Part shown: one piece after another, positions 50,074-64,000 of the stretch | Layout of the letters: every line of letters begins with the position of its first letter | How positions within the stretch are numbered: position 1 is the first letter of the stretch | From: CAYOSU01 sp964406735 | Lineage (GTDB): Bacteria; Bacillota; Clostridia; Christensenellales; CAMQZB01 | Assembly (NCBI GenBank): GCA_964406735.1 | Contig: CAYOSU010000001.1 | Coordinates: forward strand, 1-64,000 | DNA: 64,000 nucleotides | Direction: 5' to 3' | Translations under genes and position numbers: made by a program | Notes under the pieces: model-generated | What the model saw: only the letters and a program-made list of their open reading frames with translations | Told to the model about the DNA's origin: nothing | Database searches by the model: none

Positions 50074-50176
50074 AACGGCTTGGCTTTCAAAAATTATGAT
50101 GTTATGCTAAAATTAAAATGAAAAAGGTTGCGCTTTAAGTTTGTGGGGAAATTATGTTTTGCACAAGGAGAAAGAG

Positions 50177-52426
50177 ATGAATAAGTACAAAGAACTTACG
50201 ACGGAACAAAAAGTCGCTTTTACAACCGGTGGCAGTGATTGGACTACGACGGACGTTGGAAATATTCCTCAAACGGTCATGCTTGACGGACCTCACGGAT
50301 TACACCTTATAGGGGATCATAAAAAGTCCGTATGCTATCCGCCTGCGTGCCTTACGGCTGCGAGCTTCGACAGGAACGTAACGAAAACACTCGGAAGTTA
50401 CATGGGAAGACAAGCAAGAGCGTGGGGAATAGGAATGATCTTAGGCCCCGGACTTAATATAAAAAGATCTCCGCTTTGCGGAAGAAACTTTGAATATTTT
50501 TCTGAGGATCCATATCTGGCGGGTGAAATGGCTGCGTCCTACGTGCAGGGCGTTCAGCAAGAAGGCGTAGTTGCATGTGTAAAGCACTATCTTGCTAACA
50601 ATCAGGAGTGCAGAAGAAGGAGTGTTTCGGCGAATATCGACGAAAGAGCTCTTCGTGAGCTTTATCTCGAAAACTTCCGCATTGCCATTCAAAAGGGAAA
50701 GCCTAAAGCGGTAATGAGCTCATATAACTGCCTAAACGGCGAGCAGGTATCGCATAGCTATAAATATTTGACGAAAGAGCTTAGAGAGGGCTTTGGCTTC
50801 GACGGAATGGTCGTTTCCGACTGGGGTGCGGTCAAGGACAGAGTAAAGGCGATAAAGGCAGGTTGCGACCTCACTATGCCGTCAGAGCACAACTTGGATA
50901 AAAACGTACTTAACGCAATAGAAAGCGGCGAGCTCACTATCGAGGAAGTTGATAGGGCGTGCGAGCGTATCGAGGCGTTCTGCGATTGGTGCAACGAGGA
51001 CCGTGGCGAAAGAGGAGAGTTCTCTCTCGAAGAGGGACATAAAATGGCGGTCGAGCTTGCTAAGGAGTGCTTTGTACTTTTGAAAAACGACGATAAGATA
51101 TTGCCTATTTGCGAAGATAAAAATGTATTATTCGTCGGTGAATTGGGACTTAATCCCCGTTATCAGGGTGGCGGCAGCTCCAGAACGGATTCTTTCAAAG
51201 TATTGGGTATTGACGAGGCTGCAAAAGGCATAGCAAACGTCGATTTTGCCAAAGGCTACGACGTTAATTTGAAAGAAGACAGCGAAACACTTTTGGCGGA
51301 AGCAGTTGCAAAAGCAAAAAATGCAGACGTAGTAGTCGCTGTTGTCGGCCTTCCGCAGGATAGCGAGTCCGAGGGCTTTGACAGATTCACATTCGATATC
51401 CCCGACAATGAGCTTGAAATGCTTGATAGACTCGTTGAGGTCAACGAGAACGTTGTTGTAGTTTTGATGAACGGTAGTGCTGTTTCGATGCCGTTTGTTA
51501 ACAAAGTCAAGGGTATTTTGGAGTGCTACTTAGGTGGCGAGGGCGTTACGGAAGCTATTATCGATACTCTTTACGGCAAGAGCAATCCGTCGGGCAGACT
51601 TCCCGAGAGTATTCCCGAAAGGATCGAAGACAACCCGAGCTATCTTTTCTTCCCGGGAGATAAAGACGTTTCGCTGTATGGCGAAAGTATATACGTAGGA
51701 TACAGGTATTACGAGACTAAGAAAATACGACCGACGTTCGACTTTGGATACGGACTTTCGTATACGGAGTTTTCTTATTCCAACTTAGTCGCTCCCGAGA
51801 GAATAAACAAGGAAGACAAGACCATCGCGGTTTCGGTAGACGTAGAGAATATCGGCACTATGGACGGCAAAGAGGTCTTACAGCTCTATGTTGAGGATAA
51901 GAGCAGCGGCATACACCGTCCTAAGAAGGAGCTTAAAGGCTTTGATAAAATATTCCTCGCAAAGGGAGAGAAAAAGACGGTAACGTTCGAACTTGAAAGA
52001 AGAGCATTTGCGTTCTATGATGAAGAGGTTGGCCGCTTTGTAGTTCCCGAGGGCGAGTACGTAATATCGTTTGGCAGAAGCTGTCATGAAAATGCGATAG
52101 AAGTCAAGGCGTTCGTCGAGGGCGATGTAGTAAGGTCAAAAGAGAAAATAACTCTCTTCACTCCGATCTCGGAAGTTCTCAAGACGAAAGCGGGCAAGAA
52201 ATTTGTCGAAGAAGCTCTTCCTGTATTTGATGCTTGGGTTGAAAAGAGCGGATACTTGAGCGGTGCACTTGCCGAAAAAATGAAGACGATGTCAAAAGAG
52301 GAGATTGAAAAATCAAAGGCAGTAGGACTGTATACTCAGCCGCTTAATACGCTTGCAAGAGCGCTCCCTTATATGAACGACACCAAATGGATGGACCTAC
52401 TCGATGAAATAAACACAGAGGAATAA
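50177..52426 (+). CDS. Glycoside hydrolase family 3 beta-glucosidase
   Basis: 749 aa in the three-domain beta-glucosidase layout: TIM barrel (1-290), alpha/beta sandwich (310-560) and fibronectin III-like domain (590-670), plus a 75-residue helical tail. GPGLNIKRSPLCGRNFEYFSEDP (about 90-112) and VKHYLANNQE (about 135-144) are barrel hallmarks; the nucleophile D215 is in MVVSDWGAV. Acid/base residue lies in the sandwich domain, probably near the QDSESEGFDR stretch. No signal peptide, so it acts on imported beta-glucosides or related sugars. AAGGAGAAAGAG precedes the ATG. Monocistronic with a terminator at 52448. Confidence 0.9.
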   Translation: MNKYKELTTEQKVAFTTGGSDWTTTDVGNIPQTVMLDGPHGLHLIGDHKKSVCYPPACLTAASFDRNVTKTLGSYMGRQARAWGIGMILGPGLNIKRSPLCGRNFEYFSEDPYLAGEMAASYVQGVQQEGVVACVKHYLANNQECRRRSVSANIDERALRELYLENFRIAIQKGKPKAVMSSYNCLNGEQVSHSYKYLTKELREGFGFDGMVVSDWGAVKDRVKAIKAGCDLTMPSEHNLDKNVLNAIESGELTIEEVDRACERIEAFCDWCNEDRGERGEFSLEEGHKMAVELAKECFVLLKNDDKILPICEDKNVLFVGELGLNPRYQGGGSSRTDSFKVLGIDEAAKGIANVDFAKGYDVNLKEDSETLLAEAVAKAKNADVVVAVVGLPQDSESEGFDRFTFDIPDNELEMLDRLVEVNENVVVVLMNGSAVSMPFVNKVKGILECYLGGEGVTEAIIDTLYGKSNPSGRLPESIPERIEDNPSYLFFPGDKDVSLYGESIYVGYRYYETKKIRPTFDFGYGLSYTEFSYSNLVAPERINKEDKTIAVSVDVENIGTMDGKEVLQLYVEDKSSGIHRPKKELKGFDKIFLAKGEKKTVTFELERRAFAFYDEEVGRFVVPEGEYVISFGRSCHENAIEVKAFVEGDVVRSKEKITLFTPISEVLKTKAGKKFVEEALPVFDAWVEKSGYLSGALAEKMKTMSKEEIEKSKAVGLYTQPLNTLARALPYMNDTKWMDLLDEINTEE

Positions 52427-52447
52427 TAAAAAAACAGAGGAAATTAT

Positions 52448-52490
52448 AAAAAGCTCTCGCTACGCATTGAAGCAAGAGCTTTTTGTTTTT
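52448..52490 (+). terminator. Terminator of the GH3 beta-glucosidase gene
   Basis: AAAAAGCTCT (52448-52457) pairs with AGAGCTTTTT (52475-52484); TGTTTTT follows. Confidence 0.8.
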
Positions 52491-52495
52491 CGGTG

Positions 52496-52680
52496 AATAC
52501 CGTATTGTCAAATGGGAGGGTGATGTCGGATCAAGCCCTATTGGATCAAAGCGTAAGTACGGGTGCTTTACCGTCCTCGTTCTGGGCTGAGGATATTATA
52601 TGATATTGGCTACGATAAAGCTCAAGACACCTGTATACTAATTTTAAAGAATATCAACGGTAAAAAGTTTAACAAAATCT
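52496..52680. other. Unassigned 185-bp region upstream of the rpoB promoter
   Basis: No open reading frame. It contains a GGATCAA direct repeat (about 52529 and 52544), a hairpin ACGG/CCGT around 52559-52574 and a CCTC/GAGG stem near 52576-52594. The sequence is GC-richer than the flanking spacers. It matches no RNA family I can name; it could be a small structured RNA or a remnant. Confidence 0.3.
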
Positions 52681-52701
52681 GTTTTAATGTACTAAAAACC
52701 C

Positions 52702-52738
52702 TTGACAATCTTGATTTTGCGTTGTAAAATACTATAAT
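52702..52738 (+). promoter_or_regulatory. Tandem overlapping promoters of rpoBC
   Basis: First: TTGACA (52702-52707), 17-bp spacer, TAAAAT (52725-52730). Second: TTGATT (52711-52716), 16-bp spacer, TATAAT (52733-52738). A leader of about 310 nt follows, starting with the hairpin TTATGGG/CCCATAA (about 52744-52767). Confidence 0.75.
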
Positions 52739-52743
52739 GTCTA

Positions 52744-53057
52744 ATTATGGGTGGAGGCTCGCCCATAACGCTTTTTCGTTAAAAGTGCGAATGGAATATG
52801 TGGGGAAAATTCCTTATTTTTCCTCAACATTTTGTGGTCGGTTCAAAAATATCGACAGACCGTTCTTTGCCTTACGGCGCATTTTGTCAATAGGAAAACG
52901 AAAAAAGTTGGAATTTTACAAAAAATTCGCGAAAAAGCGAAAAAGACTAAAAACGAGTTAATTATTGTCAGACAAAAGAAGTGGGTTTTGTGGCGTAATT
53001 CAAAATCTGTTTTGGCGTTCTGATCTTTGATTATATATTTTCAATCAGGAGAGTAGT
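52744..53057 (+). promoter_or_regulatory. Long rpoB leader
   Basis: About 310 nt of A/T-rich leader without a credible gene; short frames in it lack ribosome sites. It starts with a 7-bp hairpin and ends in the GGAGAG site before the rpoB ATG. Its length suggests post-initiation control of rpoBC. Confidence 0.45.
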
Positions 53058-56903
<3,846 letters not shown>

Positions 56904-56930
56904 TTGGTTACAAGATTCGGAGGATATTAG

Positions 56931-60551
<3,621 letters not shown>

Positions 60552-60561
60552 TTAAAGCGAT

Positions 60562-60590
60562 AAAAGCGGCGAATTTTCGCCGCTTTTTTG
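60562..60590 (+). terminator. Terminator of rpoBC
   Basis: AAAAGCGGCGAA (60562-60573) pairs with TTCGCCGCTTTT with a 1-2-nt loop, then TTTG. Confidence 0.85.
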
Positions 60591-60609
60591 TATTGAAAAC
60601 AAGTAATAG

Positions 60610-60650
60610 AACAAAATAAAACGCCGCAGATAGAGATAAATTTGCGGCGT
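60610..60650 (-). terminator. Terminator-like hairpin behind the Y1-transposase-like gene
   Basis: ACGCCGCA (60621-60628) pairs with TGCGGCGT (60643-60650); on the minus strand TTTTATTTTG follows. A CCGATTTATCGG dyad (about 60665-60676) lies between it and the gene end at 60767. Confidence 0.5.
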
Positions 60651-60766
60651 AAATATAGCAATAAAACCGATTTATCGGCAAATTTCGGCACTAATTTGTC
60701 GATAACGGCATAGAAAAAGCCGTGTGGAATTTAATAAACTACACAGCTGTATTATTTCTCGTAAAA

Positions 60767-61513
60767 TTAAATAGACGCTCTTGAAACGTGGCAGATCTTT
60801 TCGATCTGGCGCAAAGAAAGCTCGGTCTTTTTTTTGAGAGTTCTTGCGACCTTGAGCTTTTCCTCGCTCTTCATTTTCTTGACCTCAAATTCTCTCACGC
60901 CACAGGTCTTGAAAAGTATCTGATCAAGCTCCTCGACGGTATAACGAACACGCTTATCTTTTCTGTAATCGTTAAGCTCCGTCATAGCGTGAAAGATCTT
61001 GAACTTAGAAAGTGCGGTTTTCTCGTCTCCGAATATAGGCAGGATAACCTTGCATGCGATATACGGCGAGCTGTTGAAATAGTCGTTGTAGCTCGAATAC
61101 GGATAAGAGAACACGTTAGGGTATTCCTTGAAGTAAACAGGGAGTTGGTGGATGTAGCGAATGAGGTTTTTCAAGTCCTTGTCCGTCGTAATAGGCTTCG
61201 ATACGAACCTATCGTGAATAAGAGCACCCTCCGTTCTGTACTTCGTATTGTAATAAGTAGTATAGCCTGAGAGTATGAACTTCATTATGTTGGAGATGTC
61301 CTTCGGGGAATGCTCCTTCAAAATAAGGTGAAGCTCGTTGTCTGTAACAACGTAAGCGAATATCTCGAAATCAAAAAGCTCCTTTGAGGCGTGAAGAATA
61401 GCGACAAGTTCTTCCTTGTCCCTACTTTCTCTCGTTAAGGTCTTTGTTCTCTCACCCAAGGCGTAAATATGATATATACCCGTCGGGGATAATTCTCTTG
61501 CAACTCTCGGCAT
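60767..61513 (-). CDS. Y1-transposase-like (REP-associated, RayT/TnpA-REP) protein with altered HUH motif
   Basis: 248 aa. It opens MPRVARELSPTGIYHIYALG, the typical start of REP-associated tyrosine transposases, and keeps the block IRYIHQLPVYF (about 123-133) holding the candidate catalytic Tyr and FSYPYSSYNDY after it. The metal-binding HUH motif, normally NHVHLLL, reads here DNELHLILKE (about 58-67): the first His is Glu. The C-terminal 40 residues (ELSLRQIEKICHVSRAS) form a helix-turn-helix. This suggests a domesticated, perhaps inactive, DNA-binding relative; no flanking direct repeats or terminal hairpins clearly mark an element. AAAGGA precedes the ATG. Confidence 0.75.
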   Translation of the reverse strand: MPRVARELSPTGIYHIYALGERTKTLTRESRDKEELVAILHASKELFDFEIFAYVVTDNELHLILKEHSPKDISNIMKFILSGYTTYYNTKYRTEGALIHDRFVSKPITTDKDLKNLIRYIHQLPVYFKEYPNVFSYPYSSYNDYFNSSPYIACKVILPIFGDEKTALSKFKIFHAMTELNDYRKDKRVRYTVEELDQILFKTCGVREFEVKKMKSEEKLKVARTLKKKTELSLRQIEKICHVSRASI

Positions 61514-61653
61514 GGTGTTTTCCTTTGAAGTATTGGTGTAGTACTGTTTAGGTTATTACGCAAAGCATGAACGGGAACGTACCCCGTCAAACATATTTTA
61601 GCAAAAATTGCGTTGCAAGTAAACAGAAAAAACGGCCTTTTATTCCTTTTTAC

Positions 61654-61682
61654 TTGTCGAAAAGCTTGATTTGGTATATACT
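61654..61682 (+). promoter_or_regulatory. Promoter of rqcP-ispDF, probably giving a leaderless mRNA
   Basis: -35 TTGTCG (61654-61659), 17-bp spacer, -10 TATACT (61677-61682). The start codon is at 61689, only 6 nt after the -10 box, so transcription should begin at or near the A of ATG. Confidence 0.55.
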
Positions 61683-61688
61683 CAAATT

Positions 61689-61937
61689 ATGAGATTAGAT
61701 AAATTTTTGAAAGTATCACGAATAGTAAAAAGACGCACGGTCGCAAACGAGGCTGCTGACGGCGGCAGAATAGACGTAAACGGTCAGACGGCAAAACCGT
61801 CGAGACAGCTGAAAGTCGGCGACGTCGTAACGGTAAGCTTTGGCAACAGAAAGCTCACGTTCAGAGTGCTCTCCATGCCCGAATATGTTAAAAAAGAGGA
61901 CGCAGAGAGTATGTACGAGGTCATCGAGAATGAATAA
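61689..61937 (+). CDS. rqcP: S4-domain RNA-binding protein RqcP (YabO family)
   Basis: 82 aa. MRLDKFLKVSRIVKRRTVANE and the GGRIDVNGQTAKPSRQLKVGD-like continuation (about residues 1-55) are the S4 domain in the RqcP/YabO form. In Firmicutes, RqcP works with RqcH to add alanine tails to stalled nascent chains on the 50S subunit. I chose the ATG at 61689, where the family normally starts; the frame opens six codons earlier at a TTG inside the -10 box. No Shine-Dalgarno is present; with the promoter placed as above the mRNA would be leaderless. It overlaps ispDF by 8 nt. Confidence 0.9.
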   Translation: MRLDKFLKVSRIVKRRTVANEAADGGRIDVNGQTAKPSRQLKVGDVVTVSFGNRKLTFRVLSMPEYVKKEDAESMYEVIENE

Positions 61938-63036
61938 GTGTATCGTGCTTTGCGGCGGATTGTCTGAACGCTTCGGCGAAAACAAGCTTCTTTTCAGAAT
62001 CGAGGACAAGACTGTTGCCGAAAAAACCGTTGGGACGGTTCTTGCTTCCAAACTCTTTGACGAAGTAATAGTTGTAGCAAGAAAGGAAGACGATAAGTTA
62101 AGAACGCTGCTTTTGCCATATGGTATTCGCTTTGTTGACGGCGGGCAGACGAGGTTTGAGTCGGTGTATAACGGCTTGAATGCGTGCGGCGATTGCGACG
62201 TTGTTGCGATCCATGACGGCGCAAGATGCTTTGTATCCGAAACGCTCATAAAAAACTGCGTTGATTCGGCGCAAAAGTTTGGAAGCGGCGTCGCGGCAGC
62301 ATTTATGACGGACACGGTACGAGAGCGAGACGGCGACTTCTTCGGTAAGAGCGTTTCAAGAGATTTGCTTGTCAAGGTGCAAACGCCTCAGGCGTTCCGC
62401 TTTGACGAAATATCCGGAGCATACGGAAAAGCGTATGAAAAGTACGGCGCAGATGCGCCTTTTACCGATGATTCGGAGGTTTATACGAGCTTTGTCGGTA
62501 AGTGCAGAATGGTAATCAGCGACGACAAAAACGCTAAAATAACGTATAAAAGCGACGTAGAGCGACTTCCTCTTTTCGGCGTTGGCTACGATATACACAG
62601 GCTGAAAAACGGCGACGGGATAACGCTTTGCGGAGAGAAAATACCGTGCGAAAAAAGGCTTATAGCGCATTCGGACGGCGACGTTCCCATGCATGCGCTT
62701 ATGGACGGAATATTGTCCTCTCTTGGCAAAAAGGACATCGGTTGGTATTTCCCCGATACCGACGACAGATACAAGGGAATTTCAAGCCTTTCGCTCCTTG
62801 AAAAGGTACTTGATGTCGCAAAAGAAGAGAACAGGCGGGTCGAAAGCGTCTCGATAGCGATAGTTTGCGAAAAGCCGAAACTTGCGCCCTACATAGACGG
62901 TATGCGCCGCAACATTGCCAATGCGCTTGGAATAAGCGAAAGCAAAGTAGGCATTGCCGTAACGACCAACGAAAAGGTTGGTGAAGTAGGAAGAGAAAAT
63001 GCGATAGCATCATATTGCACCGTTGTTTTGCGATAA
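61930..63036 (+). CDS. ispDF: Bifunctional IspD/IspF (MEP isoprenoid pathway)
   Basis: 368-aa fusion of two non-adjacent steps of the MEP pathway. Residues 1-210 are IspD (MEP cytidylyltransferase): the nucleotide loop is CIVLCGGLSERFGENKLLF, a variant of the usual GxGxRMG, with VAIHDGARCFV near 96 and VQTPQAFRFDEI near 151. Residues about 214-368 are IspF (MEcPP synthase): GVGYDIHRL (217-225, metal Asp/His), IAHSDGDVPMHALMDGILSS (about 247-266) and the C-terminal AVTTNEKVGEVGRENAI. The ATG lies within rqcP, which it overlaps by 8 nt; GAGG is upstream. It probably relies on coupled translation. Confidence 0.93.
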   Translation: MNKCIVLCGGLSERFGENKLLFRIEDKTVAEKTVGTVLASKLFDEVIVVARKEDDKLRTLLLPYGIRFVDGGQTRFESVYNGLNACGDCDVVAIHDGARCFVSETLIKNCVDSAQKFGSGVAAAFMTDTVRERDGDFFGKSVSRDLLVKVQTPQAFRFDEISGAYGKAYEKYGADAPFTDDSEVYTSFVGKCRMVISDDKNAKITYKSDVERLPLFGVGYDIHRLKNGDGITLCGEKIPCEKRLIAHSDGDVPMHALMDGILSSLGKKDIGWYFPDTDDRYKGISSLSLLEKVLDVAKEENRRVESVSIAIVCEKPKLAPYIDGMRRNIANALGISESKVGIAVTTNEKVGEVGRENAIASYCTVVLR

Positions 63037-63095
63037 AGTAACGGGGAATTAACAAAAAGACAGCAGGCAACCGACTTTAAATATCACGACAAGTC

Positions 63096-63124
63096 TTGAC
63101 GGATAAGGGCTTATGTGATAAAAT
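63096..63124 (+). promoter_or_regulatory. Promoter of the oligoendopeptidase gene
   Basis: -35 TTGACG (63096-63101), 17-bp spacer, -10 TAAAAT (63119-63124). Confidence 0.65.
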
Positions 63125-63162
63125 ATAAGGTAAACAAAAATCAAATCAAACGGAGATATCCT

Positions 63163-64000
63163 ATGGCAGAAAAAATTTTGACAAGACAAGACATCGAAGA
63201 AAAGAACAAATGGGATCTGACTGCGCTTTGCGACGGAGACGAGGGCTATAACAAGCTCGTAGACGAAGTAAACGCACTTATTCCCCACCTTGCTACCTAT
63301 CGCGGAAAGCTTGGAAATAGAGAAGACCTTTTGAATTTCTTCAAGGAAGAGGAAGCTTTGAGCGAGAAGCTCGAAAGACTTAGCTGCTATGCAATGCAAC
63401 GCTTAGACGAGAACTCAAAGGACGGCGTTGCGGTAGCAAACCGCGGAAAGGCTAACGGCGTTTTCGTTAATATAAACACGGCAACTGCTTTCGTAGCTCC
63501 CGAGATCGCCGCTCTTGACGAAAATTACATCAAAGAGCTTATTGACGATGAGGAGTTCGCTGATTATAACCTTTCCCTCAAAGAGTCTTTGAGAGTCAAA
63601 CAGCACACTCTTTCCGAGAAAGAGGAGAACCTCCTCGCACTCGGCGGCGACATATACGGCCAGTTTAGAGAGATCTTCGGCATGATAGACAACGCAGATC
63701 TCAAGTTCGGTGAGATAAAGAATGAAGAGGGCGAGACTGTAGAGCTTACTCACTCCCGTTACGGCTTGTATCTCGGAAGCAAGAACAGAGAGATCAGAAA
63801 GAACGCTTACGAGCAGTATTACGATGTTTATAAGAGCTTTATAAACACTATCGCTGCTACCTACATCGGCAACGTTAAAAAAGACATATTCTTCGCAAAG
63901 GCTCGCGGCTTTGAGTCCTGCCTTGATTACGCAACGTTCTACGAGGATGCTGACAAGAGAGCATACACCAACCTTATCAAGAACGTAGAGAAGACCCTTC
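63163..64000 (+). CDS. pepF: Oligoendopeptidase F (M3 family), truncated by the window end
   Basis: The first 279 residues of an M3B metallopeptidase are visible. The start MAEKILTRQDIEEKNKWDLT is the usual PepF beginning, with the N-terminal helical PepF domain (ALSEKLERLSCYAMQRLDEN-like, about 65-85) and the run into the M3 domain (SRYGLYLGSKNREIRKNAY, about 198-216). The HExxH zinc site lies beyond position 64000. It should digest imported oligopeptides in the cytoplasm. GGAG precedes the ATG. Confidence 0.88.
   Translation, partial: MAEKILTRQDIEEKNKWDLTALCDGDEGYNKLVDEVNALIPHLATYRGKLGNREDLLNFFKEEEALSEKLERLSCYAMQRLDENSKDGVAVANRGKANGVFVNINTATAFVAPEIAALDENYIKELIDDEEFADYNLSLKESLRVKQHTLSEKEENLLALGGDIYGQFREIFGMIDNADLKFGEIKNEEGETVELTHSRYGLYLGSKNREIRKNAYEQYYDVYKSFINTIAATYIGNVKKDIFFAKARGFESCLDYATFYEDADKRAYTNLIKNVEKTL

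Noticed and set aside
52737..53023. Short open frames in the rpoB leader
   Set aside because: No ribosome sites and no conserved motif; the sequence lies within the leader downstream of strong promoters.
60767..61513. Intact insertion sequence
   Set aside because: No terminal repeats, no target duplication and an altered HUH motif; only a transposase-like gene is visible.

Overview
The window looks like a chromosomal segment of an uncultured, anaerobic, probably gut-dwelling Clostridia-type Bacillota. Supporting this are strong Shine-Dalgarno sites, TTGACA-17-TATAAT promoters, an RqcP (YabO-type) gene, an MsmX/UgpC-type sugar ATPase, an ECF S component, a glycerol kinase/G3P dehydrogenase/DUF1667 cluster and PepF and PepV-type peptidases. 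The exact lineage cannot be fixed from sequence alone; a Christensenellales-like lineage is only a guess. TGA is an ordinary stop in at least five genes.

Layout. 1-3.4 kb: GH43 glycosidase and TetR regulator, divergent from a membrane-anchored esterase. 3.5-5.7 kb: GNAT acetyltransferase, tRNA-Thr(CGT), three identical 132-bp hairpin-rich tandem repeats, and a membrane-flavodoxin fusion. 5.7-14 kb: GH20 hexosaminidase, an anchored endonuclease/exonuclease/phosphatase-type hydrolase, a small membrane protein, GH29 fucosidase and two MFS transporters. 14-17.7 kb: FAD reductase, aldo-keto reductase and SDR. 17.8-23.5 kb: glycerol module (lipase, glpK, and divergently G3P dehydrogenase, a second flavoprotein and DUF1667). 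23.5-33.8 kb: MgtC, GH2 galactosidase, tRNA-Arg(CCT), small membrane protein, iron alcohol dehydrogenase, radC-gltX, M20 dipeptidase, MFS. 34-44.2 kb: a CUT1 ABC locus with two permeases, two unknown small membrane proteins, an ATPase, HAD phosphatase, GH3, GH39 and an MBL-fold hydrolase. 44.4-46.8 kb: galK-galE. 47-48.2 kb: cobalamin riboswitch with terminator controlling a DUF4430 protein and an ECF S component. 48.3-52.4 kb: proS and a GH3 beta-glucosidase. 52.7-60.6 kb: rpoB (broken by one in-frame TGA) and rpoC. 60.8-64 kb: Y1-transposase-like protein, rqcP-ispDF, and the start of pepF.

Working together: seven glycosidases (GH43, 20, 29, 2, 3, 39, 3), none with a visible signal peptide, plus three MFS carriers and one ABC importer suggest that short host or plant glycans (fucosyl, GlcNAc, galactosyl, xylosyl/arabinosyl) are imported and cut in the cytoplasm. 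Released galactose enters through galK/galE; glycerol from a monoglyceride-lipase-like enzyme enters through glpK and the FAD G3P dehydrogenase.

Most notable: (1) a TGA replacing the invariant Gly of the rpoB MNIGQ motif; (2) the ABC locus, which lacks a canonical solute-binding protein but carries a single-pass protein with an external domain that might replace it; (3) the B12-riboswitch operon pairing a transcobalamin-like DUF4430 protein with an ECF S component; (4) the triplicated 132-bp element; (5) shared candidate operators in front of several glycosidase genes.
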